From assembly GCA_007693555.1 (NCBI GenBank), contig REDJ01000044.1:1-62067 (forward strand): DNA of 62,067 nucleotides. The letters run 5' to 3'. The notes below the pieces were generated by a model. The model did not search any database, was not told the DNA's origin, and saw nothing but the letters and a program-made list of their open reading frames with translations. The DNA comes from Bacteroidota bacterium (GTDB lineage Bacteria > Bacteroidota > Bacteroidia > Bacteroidales > UBA7960). Positions within the stretch are counted from its first letter, which is position 1, and each line of letters opens with the position of its first letter. Shown piece after piece: positions 37,936 to 48,977 of the stretch. A program made the translations under genes and the position numbers.

Positions 37936-38763
37936 TTACTCATAGAAATCCTTTATTTTTTCACCTAATTCTTCCAAAAATGTGATATCCGTATCTTTGA
38001 ACAATTTAAAAGATGCGATTTCGAGAACCGCAAATACTTCATTGTGTTGGTTTTTCCAGGGTAAAATAAGGAGGTTTGCTGCATCGGCTGCACCCAGTCC
38101 TGACTTTACGTTCAGATACCCGTCAGGTAAATCTCTCAGATACCTGTGATTCCCTGATTTTCCGGCTTGCCCTATAAGACCTTCACCTGGTTCAAATTCA
38201 ATAATTTTCTCCTCAGGGATAAAAATGGCATATGTTGCGGAAAGAATAAATTTTTCTTCATCCTGCGTTTTTACTTTCAGAAATATCTCAGCCTGTGTAA
38301 TCTCAAAAGACTTTGACAGGCAACTTAATATGATTTTAGATATGTCTTTGGGGCTGGGACTTTTCAGAGACTTAATTTGTTTTTTCAGGCATCCGGTAAT
38401 CTTTTCTTCTCTGCTTTTTATTTCATCCTCTGTTAAATCATCTTTTTTTATTTCTGATTCAGAAGACTCAACTTTTAAGTCACTTGTTTCCAAAACTTCT
38501 GCTTGAGGAAACTCATTGTATATCTCTTCTTTTCTTATTTTGAAAAACTTAAAAACAATAAGTCCTGCAAAAGTCAGAAAAATTGCAGAAAAAAGAACTA
38601 TCAGCAAGTATTCCAGTCTGTCTGTAATACCTGTAAATTGCTCTTGTAAAGGGCTGTTGGATATAATTTCACGTAATCTTCCAATTTGTCTGAAAACAGC
38701 CCATGTCATCAATAGCAGGAATGCAATCATTCCTCCGTAAATCCAAAGAATCTTATGTTTCAC
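37936..38763 (-). CDS. Membrane-anchored GAF-domain protein
   Basis: The 275-residue protein has two transmembrane helices (about 5-23 and 52-72), an acidic linker (about 85-125) and a C-terminal GAF domain (about 130-275; PGEGLIGQAG, LLILPWKNQ). The GAF part is visibly related to the GAF of the adjacent SiaA-like phosphatase (both have GEGL-x-GQA and a PDGY/PDDY segment), so the two may share a ligand or dimerise. No enzymatic domain is present. It lies between cheB and the phosphatase in the same direction. Confidence 0.82.
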   Translation of the reverse strand: MKHKILWIYGGMIAFLLLMTWAVFRQIGRLREIISNSPLQEQFTGITDRLEYLLIVLFSAIFLTFAGLIVFKFFKIRKEEIYNEFPQAEVLETSDLKVESSESEIKKDDLTEDEIKSREEKITGCLKKQIKSLKSPSPKDISKIILSCLSKSFEITQAEIFLKVKTQDEEKFILSATYAIFIPEEKIIEFEPGEGLIGQAGKSGNHRYLRDLPDGYLNVKSGLGAADAANLLILPWKNQHNEVFAVLEIASFKLFKDTDITFLEELGEKIKDFYE

Positions 38764-38847
38764 AGTGTGGGTCTTAAAATTATTATTTTATGTATTTCCT
38801 ATATATCAGTTATCAATTTTTCAAAGTGTTTATTTTTTTCAATTTCA

Positions 38848-39450
38848 TTATTTTTTACCTGAGGCTTTTTTATGCAAAAGCAAAAGCATTTCAGTTATTT
38901 CTTCACTGCTGAGAATATGGTCAACATTCTGGGATTTTTCAATTGCTGCAAGTGGCATTACCGGAATCTGAGCCTCTGATGGATTCTGAACTATGGTAAG
39001 TCCGCCACGGTCTTTTACCTTTTTTAAACCTGTAGCCCCATCTTTATTAGCGCCTGAAAGAATAATCCCAATTGTTTTATGCTGGTAACAATAAGAGCCC
39101 GTTGCAAAAGTAAGGTCAATGGCGGGGCGGGAGTGGTTTACTGCTTCCTCGGTTGATAGAGCAAACCGTCCATTGATTTCGATGTACAGGTGATAATTTG
39201 CCGGTGCCAGGTAAACCTTTCCTTGTTTTATTGTTTCTTTGTCAAGCGGTTCTATTACAGGTAATTTTGACTTTTGCAAAAGAGCCTCCACGAAGCCGTG
39301 TCTGACGTGTTTAAGACGATGCAATACCAGGACTATAGGAATACTAAAGTTTAATGGCAGCTTTGACAGGATATTGCCAGTAACCTGGAAACTGCCTGCT
39401 GAACCACCGATTAGAATGATTTTATATCCGTTGTGTTTTAATTTTTCCAC
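38848..39450 (-). CDS. cheB: Stand-alone CheB methylesterase domain protein
   Basis: The 200-residue protein is a CheB catalytic domain without receiver. The triad is Ser17 (GGSAGS), His44 (VLHRLKH) and Asp137 (SGANKDGA). It should remove methyl esters from, or deamidate, glutamyl residues of a target protein. No methyl-accepting protein, CheA or CheW gene is in the window, so the substrate is not the usual one or lies elsewhere. It follows cheR by 32 bp. Confidence 0.9.
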   Translation of the reverse strand: MEKLKHNGYKIILIGGSAGSFQVTGNILSKLPLNFSIPIVLVLHRLKHVRHGFVEALLQKSKLPVIEPLDKETIKQGKVYLAPANYHLYIEINGRFALSTEEAVNHSRPAIDLTFATGSYCYQHKTIGIILSGANKDGATGLKKVKDRGGLTIVQNPSEAQIPVMPLAAIEKSQNVDHILSSEEITEMLLLLHKKASGKK

Positions 39451-39482
39451 TCCTGACTTTTGGATTCAATAAAAAACCCTGG

Positions 39483-40355
39483 TTACTTTTTTCTATATAT
39501 TCTTTCACTTTCGCTCGCAATCAAATACATGCCTGCATTTTCACAAAAAGAAATATTCTCTTTGTTACCAATTGCCAGGTAACCTCCCGGAATAAGTTTA
39601 TTTGTAAAAACATGTAAAAGATTTTCCTGATGTGTGGAAGTAAAATAAATAAAATAATTCCTGCATAAAATCATATGTATCCTGGGATACCCATGAAGAA
39701 AACTACTTTTTTTTTCTAAATCGTTGCCCTTGAAGATTCCATATTGTAAATTCTCGTAAAGAAATTTCCGGAATTTATAATTGCCGTTTTCATAAATCAC
39801 ATAATCAGATAAATTATTTATATCATCCGCACGAAATCTTTTATAATTGTATTCCGAAATATCAATTTTTGTGCTGCAATAAAGCGCATCTTTTGATTTT
39901 GTAAGCAATTCTTCGTTTGTATCTGAGGTCAGTATTTTGGATTTTTCATATAATCCGGCTTCATGCAAGGTTATAGCAAGACTCAAAACCTCTTCCCCGG
40001 TTGAGCATCCGGGTATCCAAAAACATAACTCCTGGTATGCATGGTTGAGAATGGGAAAAATTTCATCTCTCAAAATTCTCCAGAAAGAAGGGTCGCGAAA
40101 AAACTCAGTACAACTCACTGATATACTTTGCATCAAACGAAAAAAAATGGATGAATCATTTTTTAATGTAAAAATCAAATTATCAACATCTTTCAGAGAG
40201 TTATCAGCAATAAAACGGGAAATTTTTCTTTTAAGGGAAGTATGGGCATATATTCCAAGATCAGTATCGTAATTTTTCAAAACTACCTCATTTAATCTTC
40301 TAAGATCCAGGATACCTATTTCAGGTAATTCATTCTGAATATGCCTCATTGCCAT
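39483..40355 (-). CDS. cheR: CheR-type protein-glutamate O-methyltransferase
   Basis: The 290-residue protein has the CheR N-terminal helical domain (YDTDLGIYAHTSLKRKI) and the AdoMet-binding domain with IPGCSTGEEVLSLAI, LTSDTNEEL, and ILCRNYFIYF. TEFFRDPSFW matches the usual CheR motif. It should methylate glutamates using S-adenosylmethionine. It is first in the minus-strand signalling block. A CAAATATA box (minus -7 form TATATTTG) at 40373-40380 lies 18 bp upstream. A second in-frame ATG six bases later (MRHIQ) is possible. Confidence 0.9.
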   Translation of the reverse strand: MAMRHIQNELPEIGILDLRRLNEVVLKNYDTDLGIYAHTSLKRKISRFIADNSLKDVDNLIFTLKNDSSIFFRLMQSISVSCTEFFRDPSFWRILRDEIFPILNHAYQELCFWIPGCSTGEEVLSLAITLHEAGLYEKSKILTSDTNEELLTKSKDALYCSTKIDISEYNYKRFRADDINNLSDYVIYENGNYKFRKFLYENLQYGIFKGNDLEKKSSFLHGYPRIHMILCRNYFIYFTSTHQENLLHVFTNKLIPGGYLAIGNKENISFCENAGMYLIASESERIYRKK

Positions 40356-40372
40356 TTATTTAGGAATACAGG

Positions 40373-40380
40373 CAAATATA
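40373..40380 (-). promoter_or_regulatory. -7-like box upstream of cheR
   Basis: On the minus strand this reads TATATTTG, matching TAnnTTTG. No well-placed -33 box is seen, so it is only a candidate start point for the long signalling block. Confidence 0.3.
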
Positions 40381-40472
40381 ATAATTATAGATTGTCAGCT
40401 TTTACGGTATTTTTACGGTTTTTAGCGGTATTATTGTATCTTCGGTTATATAATTTTTATCCGTCTTAATTC

Positions 40473-40480
40473 TATCTTTG
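40473..40480 (+). promoter_or_regulatory. -7-like box upstream of the YkoF-like gene
   Basis: TATCTTTG matches the -7 consensus and lies 30 nt before the ATG at 40511. The -33 element is not obvious. Confidence 0.4.
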
Positions 40481-40510
40481 CAACTTGTCAAATAATCAAT
40501 TTAAAATACT

Positions 40511-40759
40511 ATGAAAGCTTCCGTTGAAATAAGTATGTACCCACTTGGCAGAGAATATGTACCTGACATTAAGGCTTTTATTGAAAACCTGAAAAAGAAT
40601 AATTCCGTTACAGTGCAAGTGAATGGAATGAGCACCCAGATTTTTGGTAACTATCGTGAAATCATGCAAGTATTAACAGCTGAAATTGAGAAATCATTCG
40701 AAAACCACGGCAAAAGTGTTTTCGTAATGAAAATCATCAATGCCCATTTAAAAGAATAG
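40511..40759 (+). CDS. MTH1187/YkoF-type thiamine-binding-like protein (DUF77)
   Basis: The 82-residue protein has the ferredoxin-like fold of the MTH1187/YkoF family: MKASVEISMYPLG, VNGMSTQIFGNY and a C-terminal helix. Relatives bind thiamine or its hydroxymethylpyrimidine part without catalysis. No TPP riboswitch was recognised upstream. It is followed by a NadR-type kinase and an EamA transporter in a compact operon, which points to vitamin or nucleoside salvage (inference). Confidence 0.78.
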   Translation: MKASVEISMYPLGREYVPDIKAFIENLKKNNSVTVQVNGMSTQIFGNYREIMQVLTAEIEKSFENHGKSVFVMKIINAHLKE

Positions 40760-40779
40760 TTTCTACTAAATATTTAGTT

Positions 40780-41295
40780 GTGAAACGTGTTGCTATAACA
40801 GGACCGGAATCAACTGGCAAATCAAACCTTGCCAGGGAGCTAGCCTTGCATTATAACACTGAATTTGTTGCTGAATTTGCACGCCAGTATATTGATAATC
40901 TTGACAGAGCATATAACCAGGAGGATATTCTTCTTATAGCTCAAAATCAATTGATTTCTGAAGAAAAAATGACACAGAGGGCCAATACTTATTTGTTTTG
41001 TGATACAGAGCTGATTGTTACCAAAATATGGAGTTTGCATAAGTATAACTTTTGTCATCCATGGATACTTGAGCAAATTGAAAAGCATGTTTATGATTTG
41101 TACCTTTTATGTGACGTTGATTTACCCTGGGAATATGACAAACAAAGAGAACATCCCCATATGCGCGAATTTTTTTTCAACTGGTACAAAAAAGAACTTG
41201 AGCAGTATGACTTTCCCTATAGAATAGTGTCGGGAAATAAGGAAAAAAGACTGAAAAATGCAATTAAAATAACCGACCAATTTTTTCAAAAATAA
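40780..41295 (+). CDS. NadR-type ribosylnicotinamide kinase (P-loop ATPase)
   Basis: The 171-residue protein matches the kinase domain of NadR: P-loop GPESTGKS (8-15), EFARQYID, FCDTELIVTKIW and D-x-PWEYD-x-x-R, which holds the lid arginine. It would phosphorylate nicotinamide riboside to NMN. The adenylyltransferase half of NadR is absent. The start is GTG at 40780 (or TTG two bases earlier), 20 bp after the YkoF-like gene. Because the partner gene suggests thiamine, a thiamine-type substrate is an alternative. Confidence 0.8.
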   Translation: MKRVAITGPESTGKSNLARELALHYNTEFVAEFARQYIDNLDRAYNQEDILLIAQNQLISEEKMTQRANTYLFCDTELIVTKIWSLHKYNFCHPWILEQIEKHVYDLYLLCDVDLPWEYDKQREHPHMREFFFNWYKKELEQYDFPYRIVSGNKEKRLKNAIKITDQFFQK

Positions 41296-41297
41296 CA

Positions 41298-42188
41298 ATG
41301 ACTGAAGTAAAGCTTTTCAGGCATTACGCCCATTTACATTTCATAGTGATTCTGCTTGGATTCACTGCGATACTGGGAGCACTTATCAGCATTGATGCAA
41401 TACCGTTGGTATGGTTCAGGATGTTTTTTGCCGCTGTAGGTTTGTTTATCTATCTTAAATACAAAAAGATTAACCTTTCCCTTACTCTGAAAGAGCAGAT
41501 TCATCTTTATGCAATTGGCTTACTGGTTGCTTTGCACTGGGTTACTTTTTTTCATGCCATTAAAGTTTCCAATGTTTCTGTAACATTGGGTGTATTTGCA
41601 TCTACCACATTGTTTACAAGCTTTCTTGAACCCTTTTTGCAAAAAAGAAAGGTATTATGGCTTGAAGTATTGATAGGTCTCGTTATCATTGGCGGAATTT
41701 ATCTCATTTTCCAATATGAGACGGAGTATGTTGAAGGAATTCTTTTTTCGCTTTTATCGGCATTGCTTAACGGGTTATTTGTGGTTCTTAACCGCAACAT
41801 ATCAAGGAGATGGAACCCCGCCCTGATAAGCTTTTATGAGATGATTGGAGGTTTTTTGGGAATAAGTTTGTTTTTTATTTTCAGTGGTACCATTTTTACA
41901 CATCTTACCAGCCTCGATCTGCACGACTTTATATGGATTTTGATTCTTGGTTTCCTTTGTACATCCTATGCCTTTGCAGCAATAGTTGAAATTATGAAAG
42001 AGTTATCGGCATACACAGTGGTGCTGGCAGTAAACCTCGAACCGGTATATGGAATTATACTCGCATTTTTTATATTCGGAGAAGCAGAAAGAATGTCTGG
42101 TGGATTTTACTTAGGAACGTTAGTAATCTTAATATCAGTTTTTTCATACCCTTATTTAAAGCGAAAGGTTAGTTTTAAGAAGTTTTAA
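41298..42188 (+). CDS. EamA/DMT-family transporter
   Basis: The 296-residue protein has about ten transmembrane helices in two five-helix EamA halves, typical of drug/metabolite transporters and RhaT-like exporters. LNLEPVYGIILAFFIFGE in the second half is characteristic. It starts 2 bp after the NadR-type kinase, so it is co-translated. The cargo may be the substrate of the two upstream proteins (inference). Its 3' end overlaps the convergent cysQ gene by 33 bp. Confidence 0.87.
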   Translation: MTEVKLFRHYAHLHFIVILLGFTAILGALISIDAIPLVWFRMFFAAVGLFIYLKYKKINLSLTLKEQIHLYAIGLLVALHWVTFFHAIKVSNVSVTLGVFASTTLFTSFLEPFLQKRKVLWLEVLIGLVIIGGIYLIFQYETEYVEGILFSLLSALLNGLFVVLNRNISRRWNPALISFYEMIGGFLGISLFFIFSGTIFTHLTSLDLHDFIWILILGFLCTSYAFAAIVEIMKELSAYTVVLAVNLEPVYGIILAFFIFGEAERMSGGFYLGTLVILISVFSYPYLKRKVSFKKF

Positions 42189-43019
42189 ATCTTCTTTTGA
42201 TTGGCATGCAACAAATCCCGGATTTTTTAAATTTTTATTGTTGTATAATAAGTCTTTTCCTTCTGGCCACGAAAACATATCTCCACCGGCTGCAAGGAGC
42301 AGGGCATGCCCGGCAGCTGTATCCCATTCATTGATGCCGTCGCTTCTGACATAATATTTTGTAAGCCCTTCCGAAAGCAGCCCAAACTTCAGTGAACTCC
42401 CAGCATGAATGATATCAGGTTTATTAGCATTTACAAACAATTTTTCTATAACTCTTTCATTTTCCTCATTGTAATGCGTCCTGCTCATAATGAGTATATT
42501 TCTGACATCAGATTTTCCTACATTCATTCTTTCCATTCTTTTCAAAGAATCTGCAAAATCTGACTTATCAGCTACTATAAAGCTTTTCAAATCTGATATT
42601 TTAAACGCTCCATAACCATATATACCCACATATCCAAAATTTAAGGCAGGAGCAGTAACAACACCAAAAACCGGTTTTCTGTTATCTATCAAAGCGATAT
42701 TTACGGTAAATTCATCATTTTTATTTACAAACTCCCTGGTACCGTCAAGGGGGTCGATGAGCCAGAATTTTTTCCATGCCTTTCTTTCTGAATACATGGG
42801 TATGGGAGATTCTTCACTAATAATGGGTATTCCGGTTGCAGCCAATAAATTACAAATCACTTGATTTGCATTTTTGTCGGCTTCTGTTACAGGAGAACCG
42901 TCGGATTTGGTGACAATCTCAAAATCTTTCCGGTAATATCCTAATATCTGATTTCCTGCTTCAAGAGCAGCCTTCAGCGCTATTTGAAAAGAGATGTTAT
43001 TTATTTTTATAGTTGTCAT
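42156..43019 (-). CDS. cysQ: 3'(2'),5'-bisphosphate nucleotidase CysQ
   Basis: The 287-residue Mg-dependent phosphatase of the inositol-monophosphatase fold removes the 3'-phosphate of PAP made during sulfate assimilation. Motifs: PVTEADKNA, EESP, WLIDPLDGTREF and EWDTAAGHALL near the C-terminus, the four metal- and substrate-binding segments. It converges with the EamA gene and overlaps it by 33 bp. A CAAAGCTA box (43039-43046) could be the -7 element on the minus strand. Confidence 0.9.
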   Translation of the reverse strand: MTTIKINNISFQIALKAALEAGNQILGYYRKDFEIVTKSDGSPVTEADKNANQVICNLLAATGIPIISEESPIPMYSERKAWKKFWLIDPLDGTREFVNKNDEFTVNIALIDNRKPVFGVVTAPALNFGYVGIYGYGAFKISDLKSFIVADKSDFADSLKRMERMNVGKSDVRNILIMSRTHYNEENERVIEKLFVNANKPDIIHAGSSLKFGLLSEGLTKYYVRSDGINEWDTAAGHALLLAAGGDMFSWPEGKDLLYNNKNLKNPGFVACQSKEDLKLLKTNLSL

Positions 43020-43196
43020 GGTTTTTAAAAATATCGGGCAAAGCTACTGCTTTAATTTTTATCAAAAAGTAATCGCTATTCGAATGCATGTTAATATGCT
43101 AAAAACATTTCCCTAAATGTGTTGTTTATAGTTTCAAAAATATTTCAAAACTTATTGTAATCAATACATCTTGTTTGACAACTAAAATCAAAAAAT

Positions 43197-43757
43197 ATGA
43201 AAACGATAGTTAAAATTCAATTTGTTATAATCTCAATCGTAATGGGCCTTATGCTAAAACCAGCCATGGCTGACCACCACAAAACCATTCATGATTTTGT
43301 AGTACAGGATATTTACGGTGATGATTTTGACTTGTCACAGTTAAAAGGGAAAAAGGTGATGATTGTTAATACAGCTTCCAAATGTGGACTTACACCCCAG
43401 TATGAATCACTTGAAAGGCTTTATCATACCTATTCCTCAGAAAACTTTGTAATTATTGGGTTTCCTGCAAATAATTTCATGAACCAGGAACCCGGCACAA
43501 ATGAAGAAATAATTACTTTTTGCGAGGAAAATTATGGTGTTACTTTTCCTATGATGTCAAAAATTTCCGTTAAAGGTGAAGACATTCATCCACTGTATCA
43601 ATGGTTAACCCAAAAAGAGCATAATGGTGTTATGGATTCTGAAATTGCCTGGAATTTTCAAAAATATCTCATTGACGAGCAAGGCCGGCTGGTTAAATAT
43701 TTTTCGCCCCGGCACGACCCAATGTCTGATGAAATCCTCAGTTGGATAAGAGAATAA
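43197..43757 (+). CDS. Exported glutathione-peroxidase-family protein (Cys type)
   Basis: The 186-residue thiol peroxidase has the GPx tetrad: Cys63 (NTASKCGL), Gln97 (FMNQEPG), Trp152 (AWNF) and the neighbouring Asn. Cysteine replaces selenocysteine. A second Cys near 109 in TFCEENYG is the likely resolving cysteine, so thioredoxin rather than glutathione is the probable reductant. A signal peptide (about 1-25, AMA/D) indicates export to the periplasm, which is less common for this family. Confidence 0.9.
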   Translation: MKTIVKIQFVIISIVMGLMLKPAMADHHKTIHDFVVQDIYGDDFDLSQLKGKKVMIVNTASKCGLTPQYESLERLYHTYSSENFVIIGFPANNFMNQEPGTNEEIITFCEENYGVTFPMMSKISVKGEDIHPLYQWLTQKEHNGVMDSEIAWNFQKYLIDEQGRLVKYFSPRHDPMSDEILSWIRE

Positions 43758-43779
43758 AAAACAGTCTAAAGTAATCAAG

Positions 43780-43819
43780 AACCCGGATAATGTTGTTAAA
43801 ACATTTTCCGGGTTTTTTT
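43780..43819 (+). terminator. Strong terminator after the peroxidase gene
   Basis: Stem AACCCGGA / TCCGGGTT (8 bp) extended by AATGTT / AACATT, with a small internal mismatch, followed by a run of seven T. It lies 22 bp past the stop. Confidence 0.9.
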
Positions 43820-43833
43820 ATTACGAAATCATT

Positions 43834-43841
43834 TAACTTTG
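43834..43841 (+). promoter_or_regulatory. -7-like box upstream of the SNF2 helicase
   Basis: TAACTTTG fits the -7 consensus and is 33 nt before the ATG at 43875. The -33 position overlaps the terminator T-run, with no clear TTG. Confidence 0.35.
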
Positions 43842-43874
43842 TGAGTTTGGTTTAAAATTTAAGTGGTTTTTTCA

Positions 43875-46800
43875 ATGTCTTATCAGGAAATGAGCGAAAA
43901 CTTTGGGAAAAAGAAACTGGTTTTTGCAATCAGTTTGCATGGTAAACTTGGCTACCTGGTAGAGGCATATGCTGTAAGTGTTACAAAGAGTGGTCAGTTC
44001 GGTTATGATTTTAAAAAGGTAAATAAATTTACCGTTAAAGATTATTTTATCATGCCTACTGAGCCACAGACCCGAATTCTGGATGTCATATACAATTATA
44101 GTGATGAAAGCCTGCAGAAGCGGTTTAAACGTGCCAGGACAAAGTCTCTTTCCTTTTATGATACACTTGATGATATTTACATCAAAAATCACATAAGACC
44201 TTTTGTGGAACGAACACTTTTTGATGTTGTTGAATTACTGGTTACCCATGAAATTTCATTGTATTTTAAGGGTGAAGCATCAGAAAGAATCAAAGAATCA
44301 TCCCTAATGATTCACAAAGACTTTACAGAAACCTGCTTTCATTTTGAAAAGTTGTCTGATAAAACCCACTACAAACTTTTACTCAAACAAGGAGAAAAAG
44401 ACTTAAATATTTTTGGTAATGATGCGTTTATCATCAGTCACAAACCTTGCTTGTTGTTTCTCAATTATGAGCTTTTTCGTTTTGAACCCGATTGGGAGGG
44501 TAAAAAGCTGGAACCCTTTATCAGGAAAGAGTTTTTGGTGGTACCGGCCCAACAGGAAAGGCAGTTTTATGAAAAGTTTGTTCAAAAAAGCCTGTTGAAT
44601 CATGCCTACATCAACGAGGGTTTTAAAGTGAAAGTATTTAGTGAAAAGCCTGTTGCGGTGCTTAAACTGGAGCAGCACTGGCAGGGAAAAATCATGTTTG
44701 CTCTGTATTTCAGATATGGCCATATAGCTACTTTCCAGTATGGTGACAAAGCAGCGTCCACAGTTAAATTCAGAAACAATGGTCCTGAGTTTTATTTTGA
44801 AAAACTAACCCGACAATTCGATTTTGAAAAAGAAAACTATGAATTACTTCAGTCTCTTGGGCTGGGAAAAAGTGAAGCCCCGTATTTGTATCTGAAAGAA
44901 ATAAACCAGAGCGACTACTCACCATCGGTAGAAGATTATCAAAAACAAGTTCATTTATATATTGACTGGATCAATGCAAAAAATAAAGAATTAAAGCAAT
45001 TTGAATTGATCCTGGAGTTAGAACAAAAATTCTATATAACGGGAAAAACAGAACTGGTTTTTGAAACAGAGGAAAAGAACGACTGGTTCGATATAAAGGG
45101 AACGGTGAAATTTGGAGCATTTGAGATTGCGTTTGTCCAATTAAAGGATAATATTTTAAAAGGAAACAGGGAGTATATCCTGCCTGACGGAAGTATTGCA
45201 TTGATACCTTTGGAATGGATGAGTACCTACGAGGACATTTTTAAATATGGCCATAAAAAAGGAAGTTCTCTTGAGCTTAAAAAGTATCATTTTCCACTAT
45301 TAACCGGATTTCAGGAATTCGGCCTTAAACTTCCGGAATTTGATAAGCTACCTGTAAAAGATAAAATTGAAATTCCTCAGATGAACAATGTAAAACTAAG
45401 GAATTACCAGCGTGAAGGATATGAATGGATGATTTTTCTCAGGGAAAATAAACTTGGGGGTTGTCTGGCAGATGATATGGGCCTTGGAAAAACGTTACAA
45501 ACACTTACATTGCTTGCAGGAATTTATCTGAAAGGCGATACCGTTAACAGAGCAAACATTCAAGAGGCAATTAACTCTGAGCTGAAAACAGGTCAGTTAA
45601 GTTTATTTCAAGAAGAAGATGAAATGGAAAACTTATCTGACAGAAGGGTAAACTGCTCACTTATTGTAATGCCATTATCACTTGTGCACAATTGGATTGA
45701 GGAAATCAAACGTTTTGCACCTCGCCTGAAAGTATTCCAACATACGGGTTCAGGCCGAATGCAAAATATTCATGCATTCAATGATTATAACCTTGTATTA
45801 ACCACATATGGAACAGTAAGGAATGATATTCAGAAACTTTCCGGCTACAAATTCCATTATGTCATTCTGGACGAAAGTCAAATCATCAAAAATGCCTCTT
45901 CAAAAATATTTTCAGCAATTAAGAAATTGCAATGCGAAAACAGGCTTGTACTAACAGGAACTCCGGTAGAGAACTCTCTTACCGACCTGTGGTCACAGTT
46001 TTCTTTTATCAATCCGGGTATGTTGGGAAGTTTGAATTTCTTTAAAAATGAATTTGTTTTTCCCATTGAAAAAAGGCAGGATGCTCAAACTGCTGGAAAG
46101 CTTCAGGAATTGATTAAACCATTTGTATTGCGGCGCACCAAAAGGCAGGTAGAACAGGAACTACCCGACCTTACTGAAATCATCCATTATTGTGAAATGA
46201 CACCCGGGCAGGAAAGTTATTATGAAACCAAAAAATCAGAAATCAGAAATTCCATTCTCACAGATATGGAACAAAGAGGTGTTGATAAATCCAGATTTGT
46301 AATTTTGAGTGGGCTTACAAAACTCAGACTTATTGCCAATCATCCTGCAATTGTGGACCTGGATTACAGGGAGGACTCCGGTAAGTACGCTGAAATCATC
46401 CGTAATATCGAGAAGTTGCTTTCAGAAAACCACAAAGTGCTTATTTTCTCACAGTTTGTTAAACATCTTAATCTGTTTCGCAATTATTTTGCAGAAAGAG
46501 GTTATTCCTATAGCATGCTTACGGGAAGTGTTGCAGAGAAAGAGAGAAAGAAACTCATCGGAGATTTTCAGAATAATGCCGGAAATCAACTGTTTCTGAT
46601 TTCCCTGCGTGCAGGAGGGGTTGGGTTGAATCTTACCGGGGCAGATTATGTCTTCATGCTTGACCCATGGTGGAACCCTGCTGTTGAAAATCAGGCAATT
46701 AACAGGGCACATCGCATCGGACAGGATAAAAATGTGTTTGTCTATAAATTTATAACCCGCAATACTGTTGAAGAAAAAATTGTAAAGCTGCAGCAGAAGA

Positions 46801-46883
46801 AAAGTAAGATTGCCGGAATGTTTATAAATGAAAACAACCCATTAAAATCACTGTCGTTTGATGAATTGAAGGATTTGATATAG
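43875..46883 (+). CDS. SNF2-family DEAD/DEAH-like ATPase (RapA/HepA group)
   Basis: The 1002-residue protein has an N-terminal half (about 1-500) of beta-rich sequence and a C-terminal SNF2 motor. Motor motifs: LADDMGLGKT (motif I), DESQIIKN (motif II), LTGTPVENSL (III), SLRAGGVGLNLTGAD (V) and NQAINRAHRIGQ (VI). It should remodel protein-DNA complexes using ATP. No nuclease domain is seen. The ATG at 43875 was chosen over a GTG at 43863. No restriction or defence genes lie next to it, so a housekeeping transcription or repair role is favoured. Confidence 0.92.
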   Translation: MSYQEMSENFGKKKLVFAISLHGKLGYLVEAYAVSVTKSGQFGYDFKKVNKFTVKDYFIMPTEPQTRILDVIYNYSDESLQKRFKRARTKSLSFYDTLDDIYIKNHIRPFVERTLFDVVELLVTHEISLYFKGEASERIKESSLMIHKDFTETCFHFEKLSDKTHYKLLLKQGEKDLNIFGNDAFIISHKPCLLFLNYELFRFEPDWEGKKLEPFIRKEFLVVPAQQERQFYEKFVQKSLLNHAYINEGFKVKVFSEKPVAVLKLEQHWQGKIMFALYFRYGHIATFQYGDKAASTVKFRNNGPEFYFEKLTRQFDFEKENYELLQSLGLGKSEAPYLYLKEINQSDYSPSVEDYQKQVHLYIDWINAKNKELKQFELILELEQKFYITGKTELVFETEEKNDWFDIKGTVKFGAFEIAFVQLKDNILKGNREYILPDGSIALIPLEWMSTYEDIFKYGHKKGSSLELKKYHFPLLTGFQEFGLKLPEFDKLPVKDKIEIPQMNNVKLRNYQREGYEWMIFLRENKLGGCLADDMGLGKTLQTLTLLAGIYLKGDTVNRANIQEAINSELKTGQLSLFQEEDEMENLSDRRVNCSLIVMPLSLVHNWIEEIKRFAPRLKVFQHTGSGRMQNIHAFNDYNLVLTTYGTVRNDIQKLSGYKFHYVILDESQIIKNASSKIFSAIKKLQCENRLVLTGTPVENSLTDLWSQFSFINPGMLGSLNFFKNEFVFPIEKRQDAQTAGKLQELIKPFVLRRTKRQVEQELPDLTEIIHYCEMTPGQESYYETKKSEIRNSILTDMEQRGVDKSRFVILSGLTKLRLIANHPAIVDLDYREDSGKYAEIIRNIEKLLSENHKVLIFSQFVKHLNLFRNYFAERGYSYSMLTGSVAEKERKKLIGDFQNNAGNQLFLISLRAGGVGLNLTGADYVFMLDPWWNPAVENQAINRAHRIGQDKNVFVYKFITRNTVEEKIVKLQQKKSKIAGMFINENNPLKSLSFDELKDLI

Positions 46884-46902
46884 TAAGAAGGCAAACTGAA
46901 AA

Positions 46903-46953
46903 TAAAAAACGTTGAAAACCAGCTCCGTGAATCGGATACTGATTTCCAACGTT
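46903..46953 (-). terminator. Hairpin after gyrB
   Basis: An imperfect 15-bp stem (46908-46922 with 46939-46953) carrying a smaller TCCG/CGGA hairpin inside. On the minus strand it is followed by TTTTTTATTTT. It lies 20 bp beyond the gyrB stop and 20 bp beyond the convergent SNF2 stop. Confidence 0.6.
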
Positions 46954-46973
46954 AAGTTGGTGGTTAAGAAATT

Positions 46974-48956
<1,983 letters not shown>

Positions 48957-48969
48957 CTAAAATAACCCC

Positions 48970-48977
48970 CAAAGATA
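48970..48977 (-). promoter_or_regulatory. -7-like box upstream of gyrB
   Basis: On the minus strand this reads TATCTTTG, 25 nt from the start at 48944. No clear -33 TTG is seen. Gyrase promoters are often supercoiling-sensitive, which cannot be judged here. Confidence 0.4.

Noticed and set aside
21954-40355. The signalling block as a chemotaxis operon
   Set aside because: CheA, CheW and methyl-accepting proteins are absent, so motility control is unsupported.
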